From positions 1-33,813 of the forward strand of contig CAIOCT010000001.1 of the NCBI GenBank assembly GCA_903856725.1: DNA of 33,813 nt, given 5' to 3'. The notes under the pieces are model-generated. The model saw nothing but the letters and a program-made list of their open reading frames with translations. It was not told the origin of the DNA and made no database searches. This document shows, piece by piece, positions 9,193 to 17,010 of this stretch. The DNA comes from an uncultured Verrucomicrobiota bacterium. Lineage in GTDB: Bacteria > Verrucomicrobiota > Verrucomicrobiia > Opitutales > Opitutaceae. Position numbers and translations under genes: made by a program. Positions within the stretch are counted from its first letter, which is position 1, and the number at the start of each line of letters is the position of its first letter.

Positions 9193-10173
9193 ATGCCGCT
9201 CGACAGCTACCACCGCGATATTGATTACCTCCGCATCTCCTTAACTGATGCGTGTAATCTGCGCTGCGTTTACTGCATGCCGGAGAACATGACTTTTCGG
9301 CCACGGGATGAATTATTGAGCGACGCTGAACTCCGGCGTCTCATCACCTTGTTCGGCTCCTTGGGTTTTCGTAAGATTCGTTTCACTGGGGGCGAGCCGA
9401 CGCTGCGCCCCGGATTGGTTGAGCTAGTGCGCCATGCCGTCAATACGCCCGGCATCACGACTGTTGGCCTCACTACCAATGGCGTACTGCTCGACCAACT
9501 GGCGCAACCGCTGGCTGATGCTGGTCTGCAAACTGCCAACGTCTCGATCGATAGCCTTGATGAGGAAAAATTTCGCCAACTCACGCGCTGGGGCAATCTC
9601 CGTGATGTACACGCGGGCCTCGCCGCCGCGGCTCGCGCCGGCCTGCGCATTAAACTCAATGCGGTCGTCTGTCGCGGGGTGAACGACGGCGAGGATGTCG
9701 TCGCGCTCGCTCGCCTCACTTTAAATAATCCTTGGCAGGTCCGCTTCATCGAGCAGATGCCGTTTGGCAATAATTCAGATTTTCAGAAACGCGGCATGGT
9801 GAGCGAAGCCGAACTGCTTACAGTCCTCACGACTGCCTTCGGTCCGCTAGAACTGGTAAATGGCGGCCAACTCGATGGCGAGGCCCGCCTCTATCGGCTC
9901 CCTGGGGGTCAGGGCGCCCTGGGCTTCATCAGCCCGGTCTCCGCTCCTTTTTGCGCCGGCTGCAATCGCATGCGGCTAACCGCCGACGGGGTGCTGCGGC
10001 TGTGCCTATTACGGGATAACGAAATCAATTTACTCAACTTGCTCCGCGGCGGCGAAAGCGATGACGACATCGCCACCTGCATTCGCCAAGCGGTGCATGA
10101 AAAACCGTGGGGCCACGGCCTCGCGCAACACCTGATTCCTTCTGCGCGAGGGATGTCAGAAATCGGCGGCTAA
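9193..10173 (+). CDS. moaA: GTP 3',8-cyclase MoaA
   Basis: MoaA is a radical SAM enzyme with two 4Fe-4S clusters that rearranges GTP to 3',8-cyclo-GTP, starting Moco synthesis. The first cluster motif is CNLRCVYC (Cys21, Cys25, Cys28), followed by the FTGGEPTLR SAM-binding segment (64-72). The second cluster ligands are Cys254, Cys257 and Cys271 in the CAGCNRMRLTADGVLRLC block. The C-terminus ends in Gly-Gly, which in MoaA reaches into the active site and is essential in the human homologue. Length (326 aa) is typical. The start follows a 38-bp gap with no clear ribosome binding site, and moaD starts 9 bp after the stop. Confidence 0.98.
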   Translation: MPLDSYHRDIDYLRISLTDACNLRCVYCMPENMTFRPRDELLSDAELRRLITLFGSLGFRKIRFTGGEPTLRPGLVELVRHAVNTPGITTVGLTTNGVLLDQLAQPLADAGLQTANVSIDSLDEEKFRQLTRWGNLRDVHAGLAAAARAGLRIKLNAVVCRGVNDGEDVVALARLTLNNPWQVRFIEQMPFGNNSDFQKRGMVSEAELLTVLTTAFGPLELVNGGQLDGEARLYRLPGGQGALGFISPVSAPFCAGCNRMRLTADGVLRLCLLRDNEINLLNLLRGGESDDDIATCIRQAVHEKPWGHGLAQHLIPSARGMSEIGG

Positions 10174-10182
10174 TTTCTCCGC

Positions 10183-10437
10183 GTGGCCGACACTCCCCTC
10201 CAATTGCAGATTCGTTTTTTTGCCGTGCTCCGGGAACAGGCGGGGTGCGCGACGCTCAAGCTAACGACCGCCGCCCGTAATCCCGCAGAACTTTACGCGG
10301 AATTACAAAAATCCTACGCCCTCACCTTTCCCGCCAATCTGCTGCGGGTCGCCATCAATGAGCGCTACGGAGATATGCAAACTTCGCTCAGCACTGGTGA
10401 TCACGTGGTCTTTATTCCGCCCGTCGCGGGAGGCTAG
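10183..10437 (+). CDS. moaD: Molybdopterin synthase sulfur carrier subunit MoaD
   Basis: This 84-residue ubiquitin-fold protein starts at GTG 10183 and carries RFFAVLREQAG near the N-terminus and GDHVVFIPPVAGG at the end. The C-terminal Gly-Gly is the site that MoeB adenylates and that then carries the thiocarboxylate used to build the dithiolene of molybdopterin. It lies 9 bp after moaA and 2 bp before the MoaE-MoeB fusion, its expected partner for both activation and sulfur delivery. No other MoaD or ThiS homologue is in the window. Confidence 0.94.
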   Translation: MADTPLQLQIRFFAVLREQAGCATLKLTTAARNPAELYAELQKSYALTFPANLLRVAINERYGDMQTSLSTGDHVVFIPPVAGG

Positions 10438-10439
10438 CT

Positions 10440-11918
10440 ATGTTTGAACTGACCGCCACCCCGATTGATCCTGCCGATCGAGCGAGGCGCCTCGCCTCGC
10501 CTGAGGCCGGTGCGGCCGTGATTTTTGAAGGGCGCGTACGCAATCATCATCTCGGCCAACCCGTCACGCACTTAGAATACGAAGCGTTTGATGCGCTCGC
10601 TCAAGCTGAAGGTGAAGCCATCATCACCGAAACAGAGCAGCTTTACACCGGCACGCAGGTCCATTGCGTCCACCGCACCGGCACGCTGCGCATCGGCGAA
10701 GTAGCCATCTGGATTGGCGTCGCTTCCGCGCATCGGGCCGCAGGGTTTGCCGCTTGTCGCCATGTCATCGAGGAAATTAAGCGCCGCTTGCCAGTATGGA
10801 AAAAAGAGCATCACCCCGATGGCGCCGCCGAATGGGTGAACTGCACGACTGAGACCGCGACGAATCCGACGCTCACAGCTTACCATACGCGCCAAGCCTC
10901 GCTCCCAGAAGTCGGTGCAGCCGGTCAGGCCAAACTCGCCGCGGCGCGAGTACTGGTGGTCGGCGTAGGCGGACTGGGTTGTCCCGCCGCCCTTTATCTC
11001 ACTGGCGCCGGCATCGGTCACCTCACCTTGGTCGACGGCGGTCACGTCGAACTTTCCAATCTTCATCGTCAGCTATTATTTACGCTGGCCGAGGTCGGTG
11101 CCCCCAAAGTGCTCGCGGCGGCCGCGCGGCTGCGGCTCCAGCACCCCGCGATTGAAATCAAAATGCACCAAGGCGATCTCACCGCCACGAATGCCCGCGC
11201 CTTAGTCGCCGGCCACGATGTCGTCCTGGATTGCACCGATAACTTCACCTCACGCTTTATTTTGCACGATGCCTGCCAAGCACTCGGCCTTCCGCTCATC
11301 TCGGCCGCCGTTCATCGCTTTGAAGGAACGCTCGATGTTTTCCAGCATGGGACGGGGGGATGCTTGCATTGTTTGTGGGCTGGTCGCACCGCGACCGAGC
11401 TCGAGCCTCAAGAGAATTGCGCCGGCGGGCCAGTCTTTGGGCCCGCTGTTGGCGTTCTCGGGGTGATGCAAGCCGCCGAAACTTTAAAGATATTACTCGG
11501 CCTCGCCGGCACCGCAGCCCAACAAACGCGTTTGGTTAACTTACTCGATGGCTCGACGCTCACCATCGAACGCCTGGCTCGGCCCGATTGTCCCATTTGC
11601 CGTCGTCTCGATCAGCTCCCCGCACCCGCCACCGCGCAGAACAGCGAGCTCAAGAACCTCTGGATAACCGCAGCCCAACTCACCGCGCTTGGACCCACGA
11701 CGAAAATAGTTTTCCTCCTCGAGCCTGGTGAAATGGCGCCATCGGGTGGTCGCAACAATTTTCAGGCGATCCCCGCTCACGACTTAGCCGCGTTGCGCGA
11801 ATTCGTAGTGACGGGCCCCGTAGCACTCACCTGTCGACATGGGCTCAGAAGCGCGGCCCTCGCCCGTCTCTTGCGCGCTGAGGGTTTGAGTGATATCTAT
11901 GCGCTCAAGTCATTATAG
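10440..11918 (+). CDS. MoaE-MoeB-rhodanese fusion protein
   Basis: This 492-residue protein joins three Moco functions. Residues 1-140 are MoaE, the large molybdopterin synthase subunit: AAVIFEGRVRNH, LEYEAFDALA, HRTGTLRIGE, and WKKEHHPDGAAEWV with the probable catalytic Lys121. Residues 148-390 are MoeB/ThiF, the E1-like MoaD adenylyltransferase: RQASLPEVGAAGQAKL, the nucleotide loop GVGGLGCPA (175-183), arginine finger NLHRQ (207-211), DCTDNFTSR (264-272), and zinc cysteines CLHC (308-311) and CPIC (384-387). Residues 407-492 form a rhodanese-like domain with active-site loop CRHGLRS (465-471). MoeB-rhodanese fusions are well known (MoeZ, MOCS3). Adding MoaE in front is the unusual part. 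Starts 2 bp after moaD. Confidence 0.93.
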   Translation: MFELTATPIDPADRARRLASPEAGAAVIFEGRVRNHHLGQPVTHLEYEAFDALAQAEGEAIITETEQLYTGTQVHCVHRTGTLRIGEVAIWIGVASAHRAAGFAACRHVIEEIKRRLPVWKKEHHPDGAAEWVNCTTETATNPTLTAYHTRQASLPEVGAAGQAKLAAARVLVVGVGGLGCPAALYLTGAGIGHLTLVDGGHVELSNLHRQLLFTLAEVGAPKVLAAAARLRLQHPAIEIKMHQGDLTATNARALVAGHDVVLDCTDNFTSRFILHDACQALGLPLISAAVHRFEGTLDVFQHGTGGCLHCLWAGRTATELEPQENCAGGPVFGPAVGVLGVMQAAETLKILLGLAGTAAQQTRLVNLLDGSTLTIERLARPDCPICRRLDQLPAPATAQNSELKNLWITAAQLTALGPTTKIVFLLEPGEMAPSGGRNNFQAIPAHDLAALREFVVTGPVALTCRHGLRSAALARLLRAEGLSDIYALKSL

Positions 11919-12000
11919 AGCATAAAATAGCAGCCGAACCGATTGCACTTTGGGCGATGGCGACTAGCTGAAACAATGATCGCCCAGCTGCTGACCAGCA

Positions 12001-12750
12001 TCACCGGCCAGTCACAACATAGAACGCATAACCGTAGCACTCGCGCAGGGCCGTCTCCGTTAATTGCCAAGCTTCTGCCTTGGGCACAAAATCCAAGACG
12101 GTCACTGGCCGAGATCGATCAAAGCGAAAATCGACGGGGAAAATCAGGCAATTAACTCCCGCCCGAGCAAATAAATGAGCAGCGCGCGGCATGTGCCAGC
12201 CGGTGGTGACCAAGATAATCCGGCGCCAGCCCTGCTGCTGCATCAGCTCAGCCACCGCAATGGCTTCAGTCGCGGTATTATCGATGTCGCGTGTCACCAA
12301 AATTTTTTCTGCCGCCACCCCGCGAGTGAGTGCAAATTTTCGCAGTTCCTCACCCTCAGTGGCGGCAAGCCCTTCCCACTTCATGCGAGCCCCAGTAAAA
12401 ACCAGCCGCCGCACCTTCCCTGATTGAACCAAGGCCACGCCGGCTTCAAAACGTTCGACGGTCTCAGTCCAGTTGGGCGTAAAACCCAAACTAACCGGCG
12501 CGCCCAGAATACCCCCGAGCACCACGACGGCATCAGCTGATGCTACGCCGACAACCGATACTGCTGGGTAACGCGACTCCAACCAACCAATGAGTCGATT
12601 ACCCACATACGGAGTACTTCCCGAGTAGAGAAGTAAGCAGGCCACACCCACCGGCCAGCGCCGCTGGGTCCACCAAGCAAACAACAGCAGCAGCAGGACG
12701 ATACCCACCGGCAGAAAAAACAGGGGTAAAATTTTATTCAAGAGCAGCAT
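12001..12750 (-). CDS. YdcF-like (DUF218) membrane-anchored protein
   Basis: The 249-residue product starts with two hydrophobic stretches (about 5-25 and 33-50), then a DUF218/YdcF domain: ADAVVVLGG, ERFEAGVALVQSGKVRRLVFTGA, EILVTRDIDNTATEAI, and WHMPRAAHLFARAGV. Members bind S-adenosylmethionine or act around cell-envelope sugar metabolism (ElyC/SanA relatives), but the biochemical role is not settled. The fold is a Rossmann-type alpha/beta domain, and here it probably faces the periplasm. The gene begins 8 bp after the GIY-YIG gene on the same strand, suggesting co-transcription. It converges with the Moco locus end, with 82 bp between and no clear terminator. Confidence 0.85.
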   Translation of the reverse strand: MLLLNKILPLFFLPVGIVLLLLLFAWWTQRRWPVGVACLLLYSGSTPYVGNRLIGWLESRYPAVSVVGVASADAVVVLGGILGAPVSLGFTPNWTETVERFEAGVALVQSGKVRRLVFTGARMKWEGLAATEGEELRKFALTRGVAAEKILVTRDIDNTATEAIAVAELMQQQGWRRIILVTTGWHMPRAAHLFARAGVNCLIFPVDFRFDRSRPVTVLDFVPKAEAWQLTETALRECYGYAFYVVTGR

Positions 12751-12758
12751 CAGGAAAA

Positions 12759-13034
12759 TCAGCGCGGGCGCGGAACTTTAAGTTGGCCCCGAATGAGCGC
12801 CTGTTTCTTGGGCCGCGTCAATTGCTTGAGCTGATATTCGCGTTGCAGCGCACGCGTCAAACTCATCGGCCCCTCCTGCCAAACCACCCGCACCGGCAAA
12901 CGCGGCCGCGTGTATTTCGCGCCCTTGCCCGCGTTATGCACCGCCAACCGCAGCTGCACATTCTTAGCCGTGCCGATATAAAAGGTACGATCAGCACACC
13001 GCAGAATATAAACAAAAGCTCGCTTGGCCGGCAT
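12759..13034 (-). CDS. GIY-YIG domain protein (YhbQ/UPF0213 type)
   Basis: This is a small protein of 91 residues that is essentially one GIY-YIG nuclease domain. It has FVYILRCADRTFYIGTAKN (7-25) with the paired tyrosines, LRLAVHNAGKGAKYTR with the catalytic Arg region, and the ALQREYQLK helix holding the conserved Glu. Stand-alone proteins of this size are common in bacteria. Their cellular role is mostly unknown, with structure-specific nuclease activity reported for some. It lies 8 bp upstream of the YdcF-like gene. The 180 bp before it, back to the kinase gene, hold nothing I recognise. Confidence 0.88.
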   Translation of the reverse strand: MPAKRAFVYILRCADRTFYIGTAKNVQLRLAVHNAGKGAKYTRPRLPVRVVWQEGPMSLTRALQREYQLKQLTRPKKQALIRGQLKVPRPR

Positions 13035-13214
13035 CGATTTAAACTGAGTAATTTTTCGAAGCCCGACAAGCTCAGGTCCACCGCGCCTAACTAACGTCTC
13101 AACAAAATAGCGCGCGGCCGTGAGGATGAGCCACCAATCGATATTTTTAGCTCCTCGAGAATAGGCTTAGCCCAGACCGATCGCGCCCCATCGGCATCCC
13201 TTAAATCTGGCGGG

Positions 13215-14603
13215 CTAGACCGGCCGAATCGCAAAGGGCTGCATGGAATCACTCCGCAACAGCACGCGCGCGGGCAGGTAAAGCGTCACCGTCGTACCGG
13301 CCCCAACCTCTGTGTGGACATGCATGAGGGCGTGATGCACCTCAACCAGCCGAGCGACAATCGGCAGCCCGAGACCGTTTCCCTTTTCTCCTTTAGTCGA
13401 AAAATGAGGCTCAAAAATATGAGCTAAAATATTGGCCGGAATCCCCCGACCTTGATCAATCACCCGGATGGCTACCGTCGGGGGTGAAGCATCAAAAGTG
13501 GCGCGACCCCAGTACACATCTTGCGGGCCATCTTGCAATGCATCAGGATCCGGCGGTAACGGAATCGGTTCAGCGCAAATGACTATTGGCTTGGCTGCCT
13601 CGGAACTTTGCACGGCGTTAATCGTCAAATTGAGCAAAGCCGGCAGGAGCTCCGTGGAACCGATCAAAACAGTATGATTTTCCTGCAGCTCCTGAATTTC
13701 CAGCGGATTATGCTTCAGCTCTCGATGATGCGCTACAATGACCTGGAGATCATTCAGGGTCCGATTCACAGAACACTCGCCAGCTTGGTCATACTGATGT
13801 CGTAAAATCCTCATGTAGCGGGAGGTGATGCTGCAGCAGAGGAAAATTTGCTTAGAGATCAGCGCTAGCTCACGCTTCATAGGCTCCAGCATCTCCGCCG
13901 TAAGCGTCGTTTGATTCACCATGGTTTTTTGCATCGCCTCCAAAAACCCGCTGGCAACCGTCAGAGGATTGACGATATCGTGCAAGACCCCCGCGTAGCC
14001 GAGGTTATTATTGCGCGCGATTTCCTCGCGAATCACGGTGTCGTTAAGCTGCTGCGTCAGATTGGAGAGGCGGGCATGATTGCTCGCCTCGCGATCAAAC
14101 AGATCACGCAACCGCACCGCCCGCGCGACTGCTTCACGAAGAATATTAGGCTCCGCAGTCTTACTAATATAATCGCAGGCGCCTTGGCGAATAGCCTGCC
14201 GCGCTGATTCCTTAGCCTCAAAAGCAGCCAGTACGACAATTTCGATATGCTCATCGATTCTTTTAACGCACTTCAGGATTCGCCCTCCTTCAATGCTTCC
14301 CATCGGTAAACCTAGGAGCACCAGATGCACCGACTCCTGTTCAAGGACAATTTCCGCTTCGGCTGCCGTCGCCGCCATGCGCAAAGACCATTGGCCAGCC
14401 AAGTCAGTGACGATTTTATTGCGCACATCCGCCTGATTCTCAACCACCAGAATTACCACTGCAGGATTTTTCTCAGCGGTAATAGGAGACAGCGGCATTA
14501 CGAACAGACTAATTTGTTTACCGCTTCCGAGCAAGTAAAGTTGCGCACAAGCTGCTCCCCCACAGCGAAAGGCTAGGGTAATTGCACCTCGGCAGCACCC
14601 CAT
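13215..14603 (-). CDS. Sensor histidine kinase with degenerate receiver domain
   Basis: From the ATG at 14603 the product has 462 residues. Residues 48-165 form a receiver-like domain (VILVVENQADVRN), but the strand that should carry the phosphoacceptor Asp reads HLVLLGLPM, with Gly98 in its place. The switch Lys survives (YISKTAEP, Lys148). A coiled linker follows, then a dimerization/phosphoacceptor helix with LHDIVNPLTVASGFLE (His208), and an ATPase domain: NLTINAVQ (Asn329), DQGRGIP (Asp383), FEPHFSTKGEKGNGLGL. The kinase half thus looks intact and soluble. The start is uncertain. 14603 has a perfect AAGGAGGT upstream, while the ATG at 14498 gives 427 residues and begins closer to the receiver domain. 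No cognate response regulator is adjacent. Confidence 0.88.
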   Translation of the reverse strand: MGCCRGAITLAFRCGGAACAQLYLLGSGKQISLFVMPLSPITAEKNPAVVILVVENQADVRNKIVTDLAGQWSLRMAATAAEAEIVLEQESVHLVLLGLPMGSIEGGRILKCVKRIDEHIEIVVLAAFEAKESARQAIRQGACDYISKTAEPNILREAVARAVRLRDLFDREASNHARLSNLTQQLNDTVIREEIARNNNLGYAGVLHDIVNPLTVASGFLEAMQKTMVNQTTLTAEMLEPMKRELALISKQIFLCCSITSRYMRILRHQYDQAGECSVNRTLNDLQVIVAHHRELKHNPLEIQELQENHTVLIGSTELLPALLNLTINAVQSSEAAKPIVICAEPIPLPPDPDALQDGPQDVYWGRATFDASPPTVAIRVIDQGRGIPANILAHIFEPHFSTKGEKGNGLGLPIVARLVEVHHALMHVHTEVGAGTTVTLYLPARVLLRSDSMQPFAIRPV

Positions 14604-14613
14604 TCCAGCAAGC

Positions 14614-14621
14614 ACCTCCTT
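14614..14621 (-). promoter_or_regulatory. Perfect Shine-Dalgarno sequence upstream of the kinase gene
   Basis: Reading the minus strand, AAGGAGGT lies 10 nt before the ATG at 14603. It is the strongest ribosome binding site seen in the window, where most genes have none. It is the reason for choosing the longer kinase start. A weak point is that the added N-terminal 35 residues are Cys-rich and match no known domain. Confidence 0.5.
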
Positions 14622-14647
14622 AGCATACTGCCGCCAAATTAATTCAT

Positions 14648-14670
14648 AAAGTGGCTGCCCGACATGGATT
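14648..14670 (-). repeat. Duplicate of the tRNA-Gln 3' end (attachment-site-like)
   Basis: These 23 bases are identical to 14791-14813, which covers the last 19 nt of the tRNA-Gln gene including its CCA, plus 4 nt downstream. Both copies are in the same orientation, 143 bp apart. No intact tRNA precedes this copy. Such partial 3'-end copies are typical of tRNA-targeting integrases. The 120 bp between the copies carry no integrase, only small GC hairpins (GGGC TTC GCCC near 14674-14684 and CCCGC CAA GCGGG near 14725-14737). Confidence 0.7.
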
Positions 14671-14794
14671 GGCTGGGCTTCGCCCACCCTTCGGGCACGC
14701 TTCGCGCGGCCCCTCTCCCTCCTCCCGCCAAGCGGGATCCGGTCGTCGAACTCCGTTCTCATCCCGGTCTGTCTGCCAATTTGCTCCCGCAAAG

Positions 14795-14868
14795 TGGCTG
14801 CCCGACATGGATTCGAACCATGACTAGGCGAGTCAAAGTCGCCTGTGCTACCATTACACCATCAGGCA
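14795..14868 (-). tRNA. tRNA-Gln (anticodon UUG)
   Basis: The minus strand folds into a full 74-nt cloverleaf with encoded CCA. The acceptor stem is TGCCTGA/TCGGGCA (one G-T pair). The D arm is GTG...CAC with AATGGTAG in the loop. The anticodon stem is GGCGA/TCGCC around the loop CTTTGAC, giving anticodon TTG. The variable loop is TAGT. The T arm is CATGG/CCATG around TTCGAAT, followed by discriminator G and CCA. It reads CAA glutamine codons. A weak possible promoter lies upstream. Confidence 0.96.
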
Positions 14869-14879
14869 AAGGAGGGCCG

Positions 14880-14908
14880 AAAGAAGCCCCCCTCCCTACG
14901 CGGGTCAA
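14880..14908 (-). promoter_or_regulatory. Possible tRNA-Gln promoter
   Basis: On the minus strand, TTGACC (14903-14908) and TTCTTT (14880-14885) are 17 bp apart, and transcription would begin a few bases before the tRNA 5' end. The -35 is good and the -10 is poor, so this is tentative. Confidence 0.3.
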
Positions 14909-14998
14909 GAGTGGAAATTTACCGCCAACCCGCCGGCCAAAACTCTATGACCGTAAGCCGCTTGTGTTGCCCATGGCGTGATATATTTAAAACAATCC

Positions 14999-15676
14999 AT
15001 GCCGCTGATCTCCAGAATCTATCTCGCAACCCTTCTCTTGCCTCTTGCCGCAACCCTTTGGGCCGAACCAAGTCCCCACACCCCCACTTTCTGGTCAGTT
15101 ACGCAAACGGATCTCATCGGAGCCCATAAGCCCACGGTAATGGGATCACCCCAAGTTCGCACGGCACCGCCGGGTCCAGCATTATTTTTTAACGGTTCTC
15201 ATGACGGCCTCCTCGTGCCCACTAACCCGCTGGACGGTTGGCCGCAGTTCACCGTCGAAATTCTTTTTAAACCAGAAGAAGGCGGCCTGGCCGAACAACG
15301 CTTTGTGCATATTCAAGATACGACCAATTGGCGCGTGGTGATCGAAACCCGTCTCGATGGCCACGGCGGCTGGTGGCTCGACACCTTCCTCGGGAATGAA
15401 CGAATCCGGCAACCTTTGATCGATCCGCGACGGGTGCATCCCACCGGACGCTGGTATTGGGTCGCGCTCACTTATGATGGCCAGCGCATGACCCATTACA
15501 TCGATGGACAACAAGAACTCACCGCTCAGGTCGCCTTCGGCCCGATGGGACCCGGCCAAACCTCCCTCGGCGTGCGCCAGAATAAAGTCTACTGGTTCAA
15601 AGGCGGGATTAGCACGCTGCGGTTTCATCCAACAGCCCTAACCCCATCGCAGTTGCAACAATCTCCACAGAAATAA
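14999..15676 (+). CDS. Secreted LamG/concanavalin-A-like domain protein
   Basis: The 225-residue product starts with a signal peptide (basic start, then IYLATLLLPLAATLWA, cleavage probably after AEP). It continues as one LamG-like jelly-roll: ALFFNGSHDGLLVP, then FTVEILFKPEEGG, RFVHIQD, TGRWYWVALTYDGQRMTHYIDG, and GGISTLRFHPTALTPSQL. Such domains bind carbohydrates or act as structural modules in exported proteins and are abundant in Verrucomicrobia. No catalytic residues can be named. I chose the ATG at 14999 over an in-frame GTG at 14978 because it begins the signal peptide directly. No clear ribosome binding site is seen. It faces away from the tRNA gene and converges with the VOC gene. 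Confidence 0.82.
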   Translation: MPLISRIYLATLLLPLAATLWAEPSPHTPTFWSVTQTDLIGAHKPTVMGSPQVRTAPPGPALFFNGSHDGLLVPTNPLDGWPQFTVEILFKPEEGGLAEQRFVHIQDTTNWRVVIETRLDGHGGWWLDTFLGNERIRQPLIDPRRVHPTGRWYWVALTYDGQRMTHYIDGQQELTAQVAFGPMGPGQTSLGVRQNKVYWFKGGISTLRFHPTALTPSQLQQSPQK

Positions 15677-15696
15677 ACGGCAGCGAGTTAATCGCC

Positions 15697-16086
15697 TCAA
15701 AAGCCGGGGAAAGGCTTGCTGCGTTGGCACAGCTGCAGCGGCACTCCCCACGGATCACGCATCATCGTGAGCCGTGAGCCATCCGGCAGATTGTCTTCAA
15801 AATAAAGGGTAGCGCCGATTTTTTCTAAACGCTGCTGCTCGGCCCGAGCATCCTTGGTAAAGACGGCTAAATGATAAACCAAGGGATCCTGAGTCGCATA
15901 ATTCGGAACGATAGCTGCTGGGTTCGTATAAAGTTCGATCACGACTCGACCGGTTTCATCAGCGAGGAAATGCGTAAAGGGCGCATCTTCGCGGCTGCGG
16001 GCAATTTGAAAACCGAGGTGCTCCACATACCAGCGGGCCATCGCCCGGACATCCGCTACATTAAGGGCAAAGTGTTCGAATTTCAT
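15697..16086 (-). CDS. VOC (glyoxalase/bleomycin resistance) family protein
   Basis: The 129 residues form two beta-alpha-beta-beta-beta modules typical of a vicinal oxygen chelate protein: FEHFALNVADVRAMARWYVEHLGF at the start and YHLAVFTKDARAEQQRLEKIGA in the middle. Putative metal ligands are His5, Glu51 and His72. The usual fourth ligand Glu is Gln118 (DPWGVPLQLC), so metal chemistry may be altered or lost. The substrate cannot be predicted. The gene is convergent with the LamG gene and divergent from pyrH, and appears monocistronic. The 184 bp between it and pyrH hold no convincing gene. Confidence 0.85.
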   Translation of the reverse strand: MKFEHFALNVADVRAMARWYVEHLGFQIARSREDAPFTHFLADETGRVVIELYTNPAAIVPNYATQDPLVYHLAVFTKDARAEQQRLEKIGATLYFEDNLPDGSRLTMMRDPWGVPLQLCQRSKPFPGF

Positions 16087-16270
16087 AAGTAGAAATAAAA
16101 GCTGAAAGCGACGTCATGACAACGAAGCTAGCTCCCTCGTGGCAATGCCATTCGCCATGCCTTTACCGACCAGCTCACCCGCAATCTTGTGCACCCCGAC
16201 CATCGCCGTGGCAGCGTGCATAAATCTCGGGCATTGACGCCGCTTTTGGCGGTCGGTTTCATCTCAGCTC

Positions 16271-17008
16271 ATGCCTACCAAGTCTGCCGCTACTCCTCAT
16301 ATTAAATATAAGCGTATTGTGCTGAAACTGAGCGGCGAAGTTTTACGCGGTAAAGGCGCCGAAGCAATCGATGCCGCCACGCTCGAACATATTTGCGAGC
16401 AAGTTAAAGAAATCCACGCGCTCGGCGTGCAAGTCTGCGTTGTCATCGGCGGAGGCAATATTTTCCGCGGCCTCCAAGGCGCCAAACAAGGCGTCGACCG
16501 CACCACCGGTGACTATATGGGCATGCTGGCCACCGTCATCAACAGCCTCGCGCTGATGGATTGCCTCGAAAAAATGGGCGTCGATACGCGCGTCCAATCA
16601 GCCATTCCGATGAACCAAATCGCCGAGCCGTTTATCATGCGACGTGCCATTCGCCATTTGGAAAAAAAGCGCGTCGTCATCTTCGCTGCCGGGACCGGCA
16701 ACCCTTACTTCTCCACCGATACCACGGCAGCTTTGCGCGCCTCAGAGTTACACGCCGATATCATCATGAAGGCGACCAAGGTTGATGGGATCTATGATAA
16801 GGATCCGAAAAAATATGATGATGCCGTCAAATATGACGAGATCACCTTCGTCGATGCCCTCCGCCAGCGCTTGAACGTCATGGACTCAACGGCCTTCTCG
16901 CTCTGCCTCGATAACAATGTGCCGATCCTCGTTTTCAATCTTACCTCTGAACACGCCATCCGCAACGCGGTCCTCGGTAAGAAAATCGGCACCCTCGTCC
17001 ACAATTAG
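16271..17008 (+). CDS. pyrH: Uridylate kinase PyrH
   Basis: PyrH phosphorylates UMP to UDP with ATP in the cytoplasm, an essential pyrimidine step, and works as a hexamer. The 245-residue protein belongs to the amino-acid-kinase fold: [13 protein letters not shown] (15-27), GGGNIFRG (60-67), [15 protein letters not shown] (81-95), [17 protein letters not shown] (141-157), and [14 protein letters not shown] near 170. It is followed by frr, the normal bacterial pairing, but rpsB and tsf, which often precede it, are absent here. The gap to frr is 126 bp and contains an inverted repeat. No clear ribosome binding site precedes the ATG. Confidence 0.97.
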   Translation: MPTKSAATPHIKYKRIVLKLSGEVLRGKGAEAIDAATLEHICEQVKEIHALGVQVCVVIGGGNIFRGLQGAKQGVDRTTGDYMGMLATVINSLALMDCLEKMGVDTRVQSAIPMNQIAEPFIMRRAIRHLEKKRVVIFAAGTGNPYFSTDTTAALRASELHADIIMKATKVDGIYDKDPKKYDDAVKYDEITFVDALRQRLNVMDSTAFSLCLDNNVPILVFNLTSEHAIRNAVLGKKIGTLVHN

Positions 17009-17010
17009 TT

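Noticed and set aside
16114-16221. Small minus-strand ORF of 35 codons between the VOC and pyrH genes
   Set aside because: Reads MHAATAMVGVHKIAGEL... with no ribosome binding site or recognised family. It could be a gene remnant, but nothing supports it.
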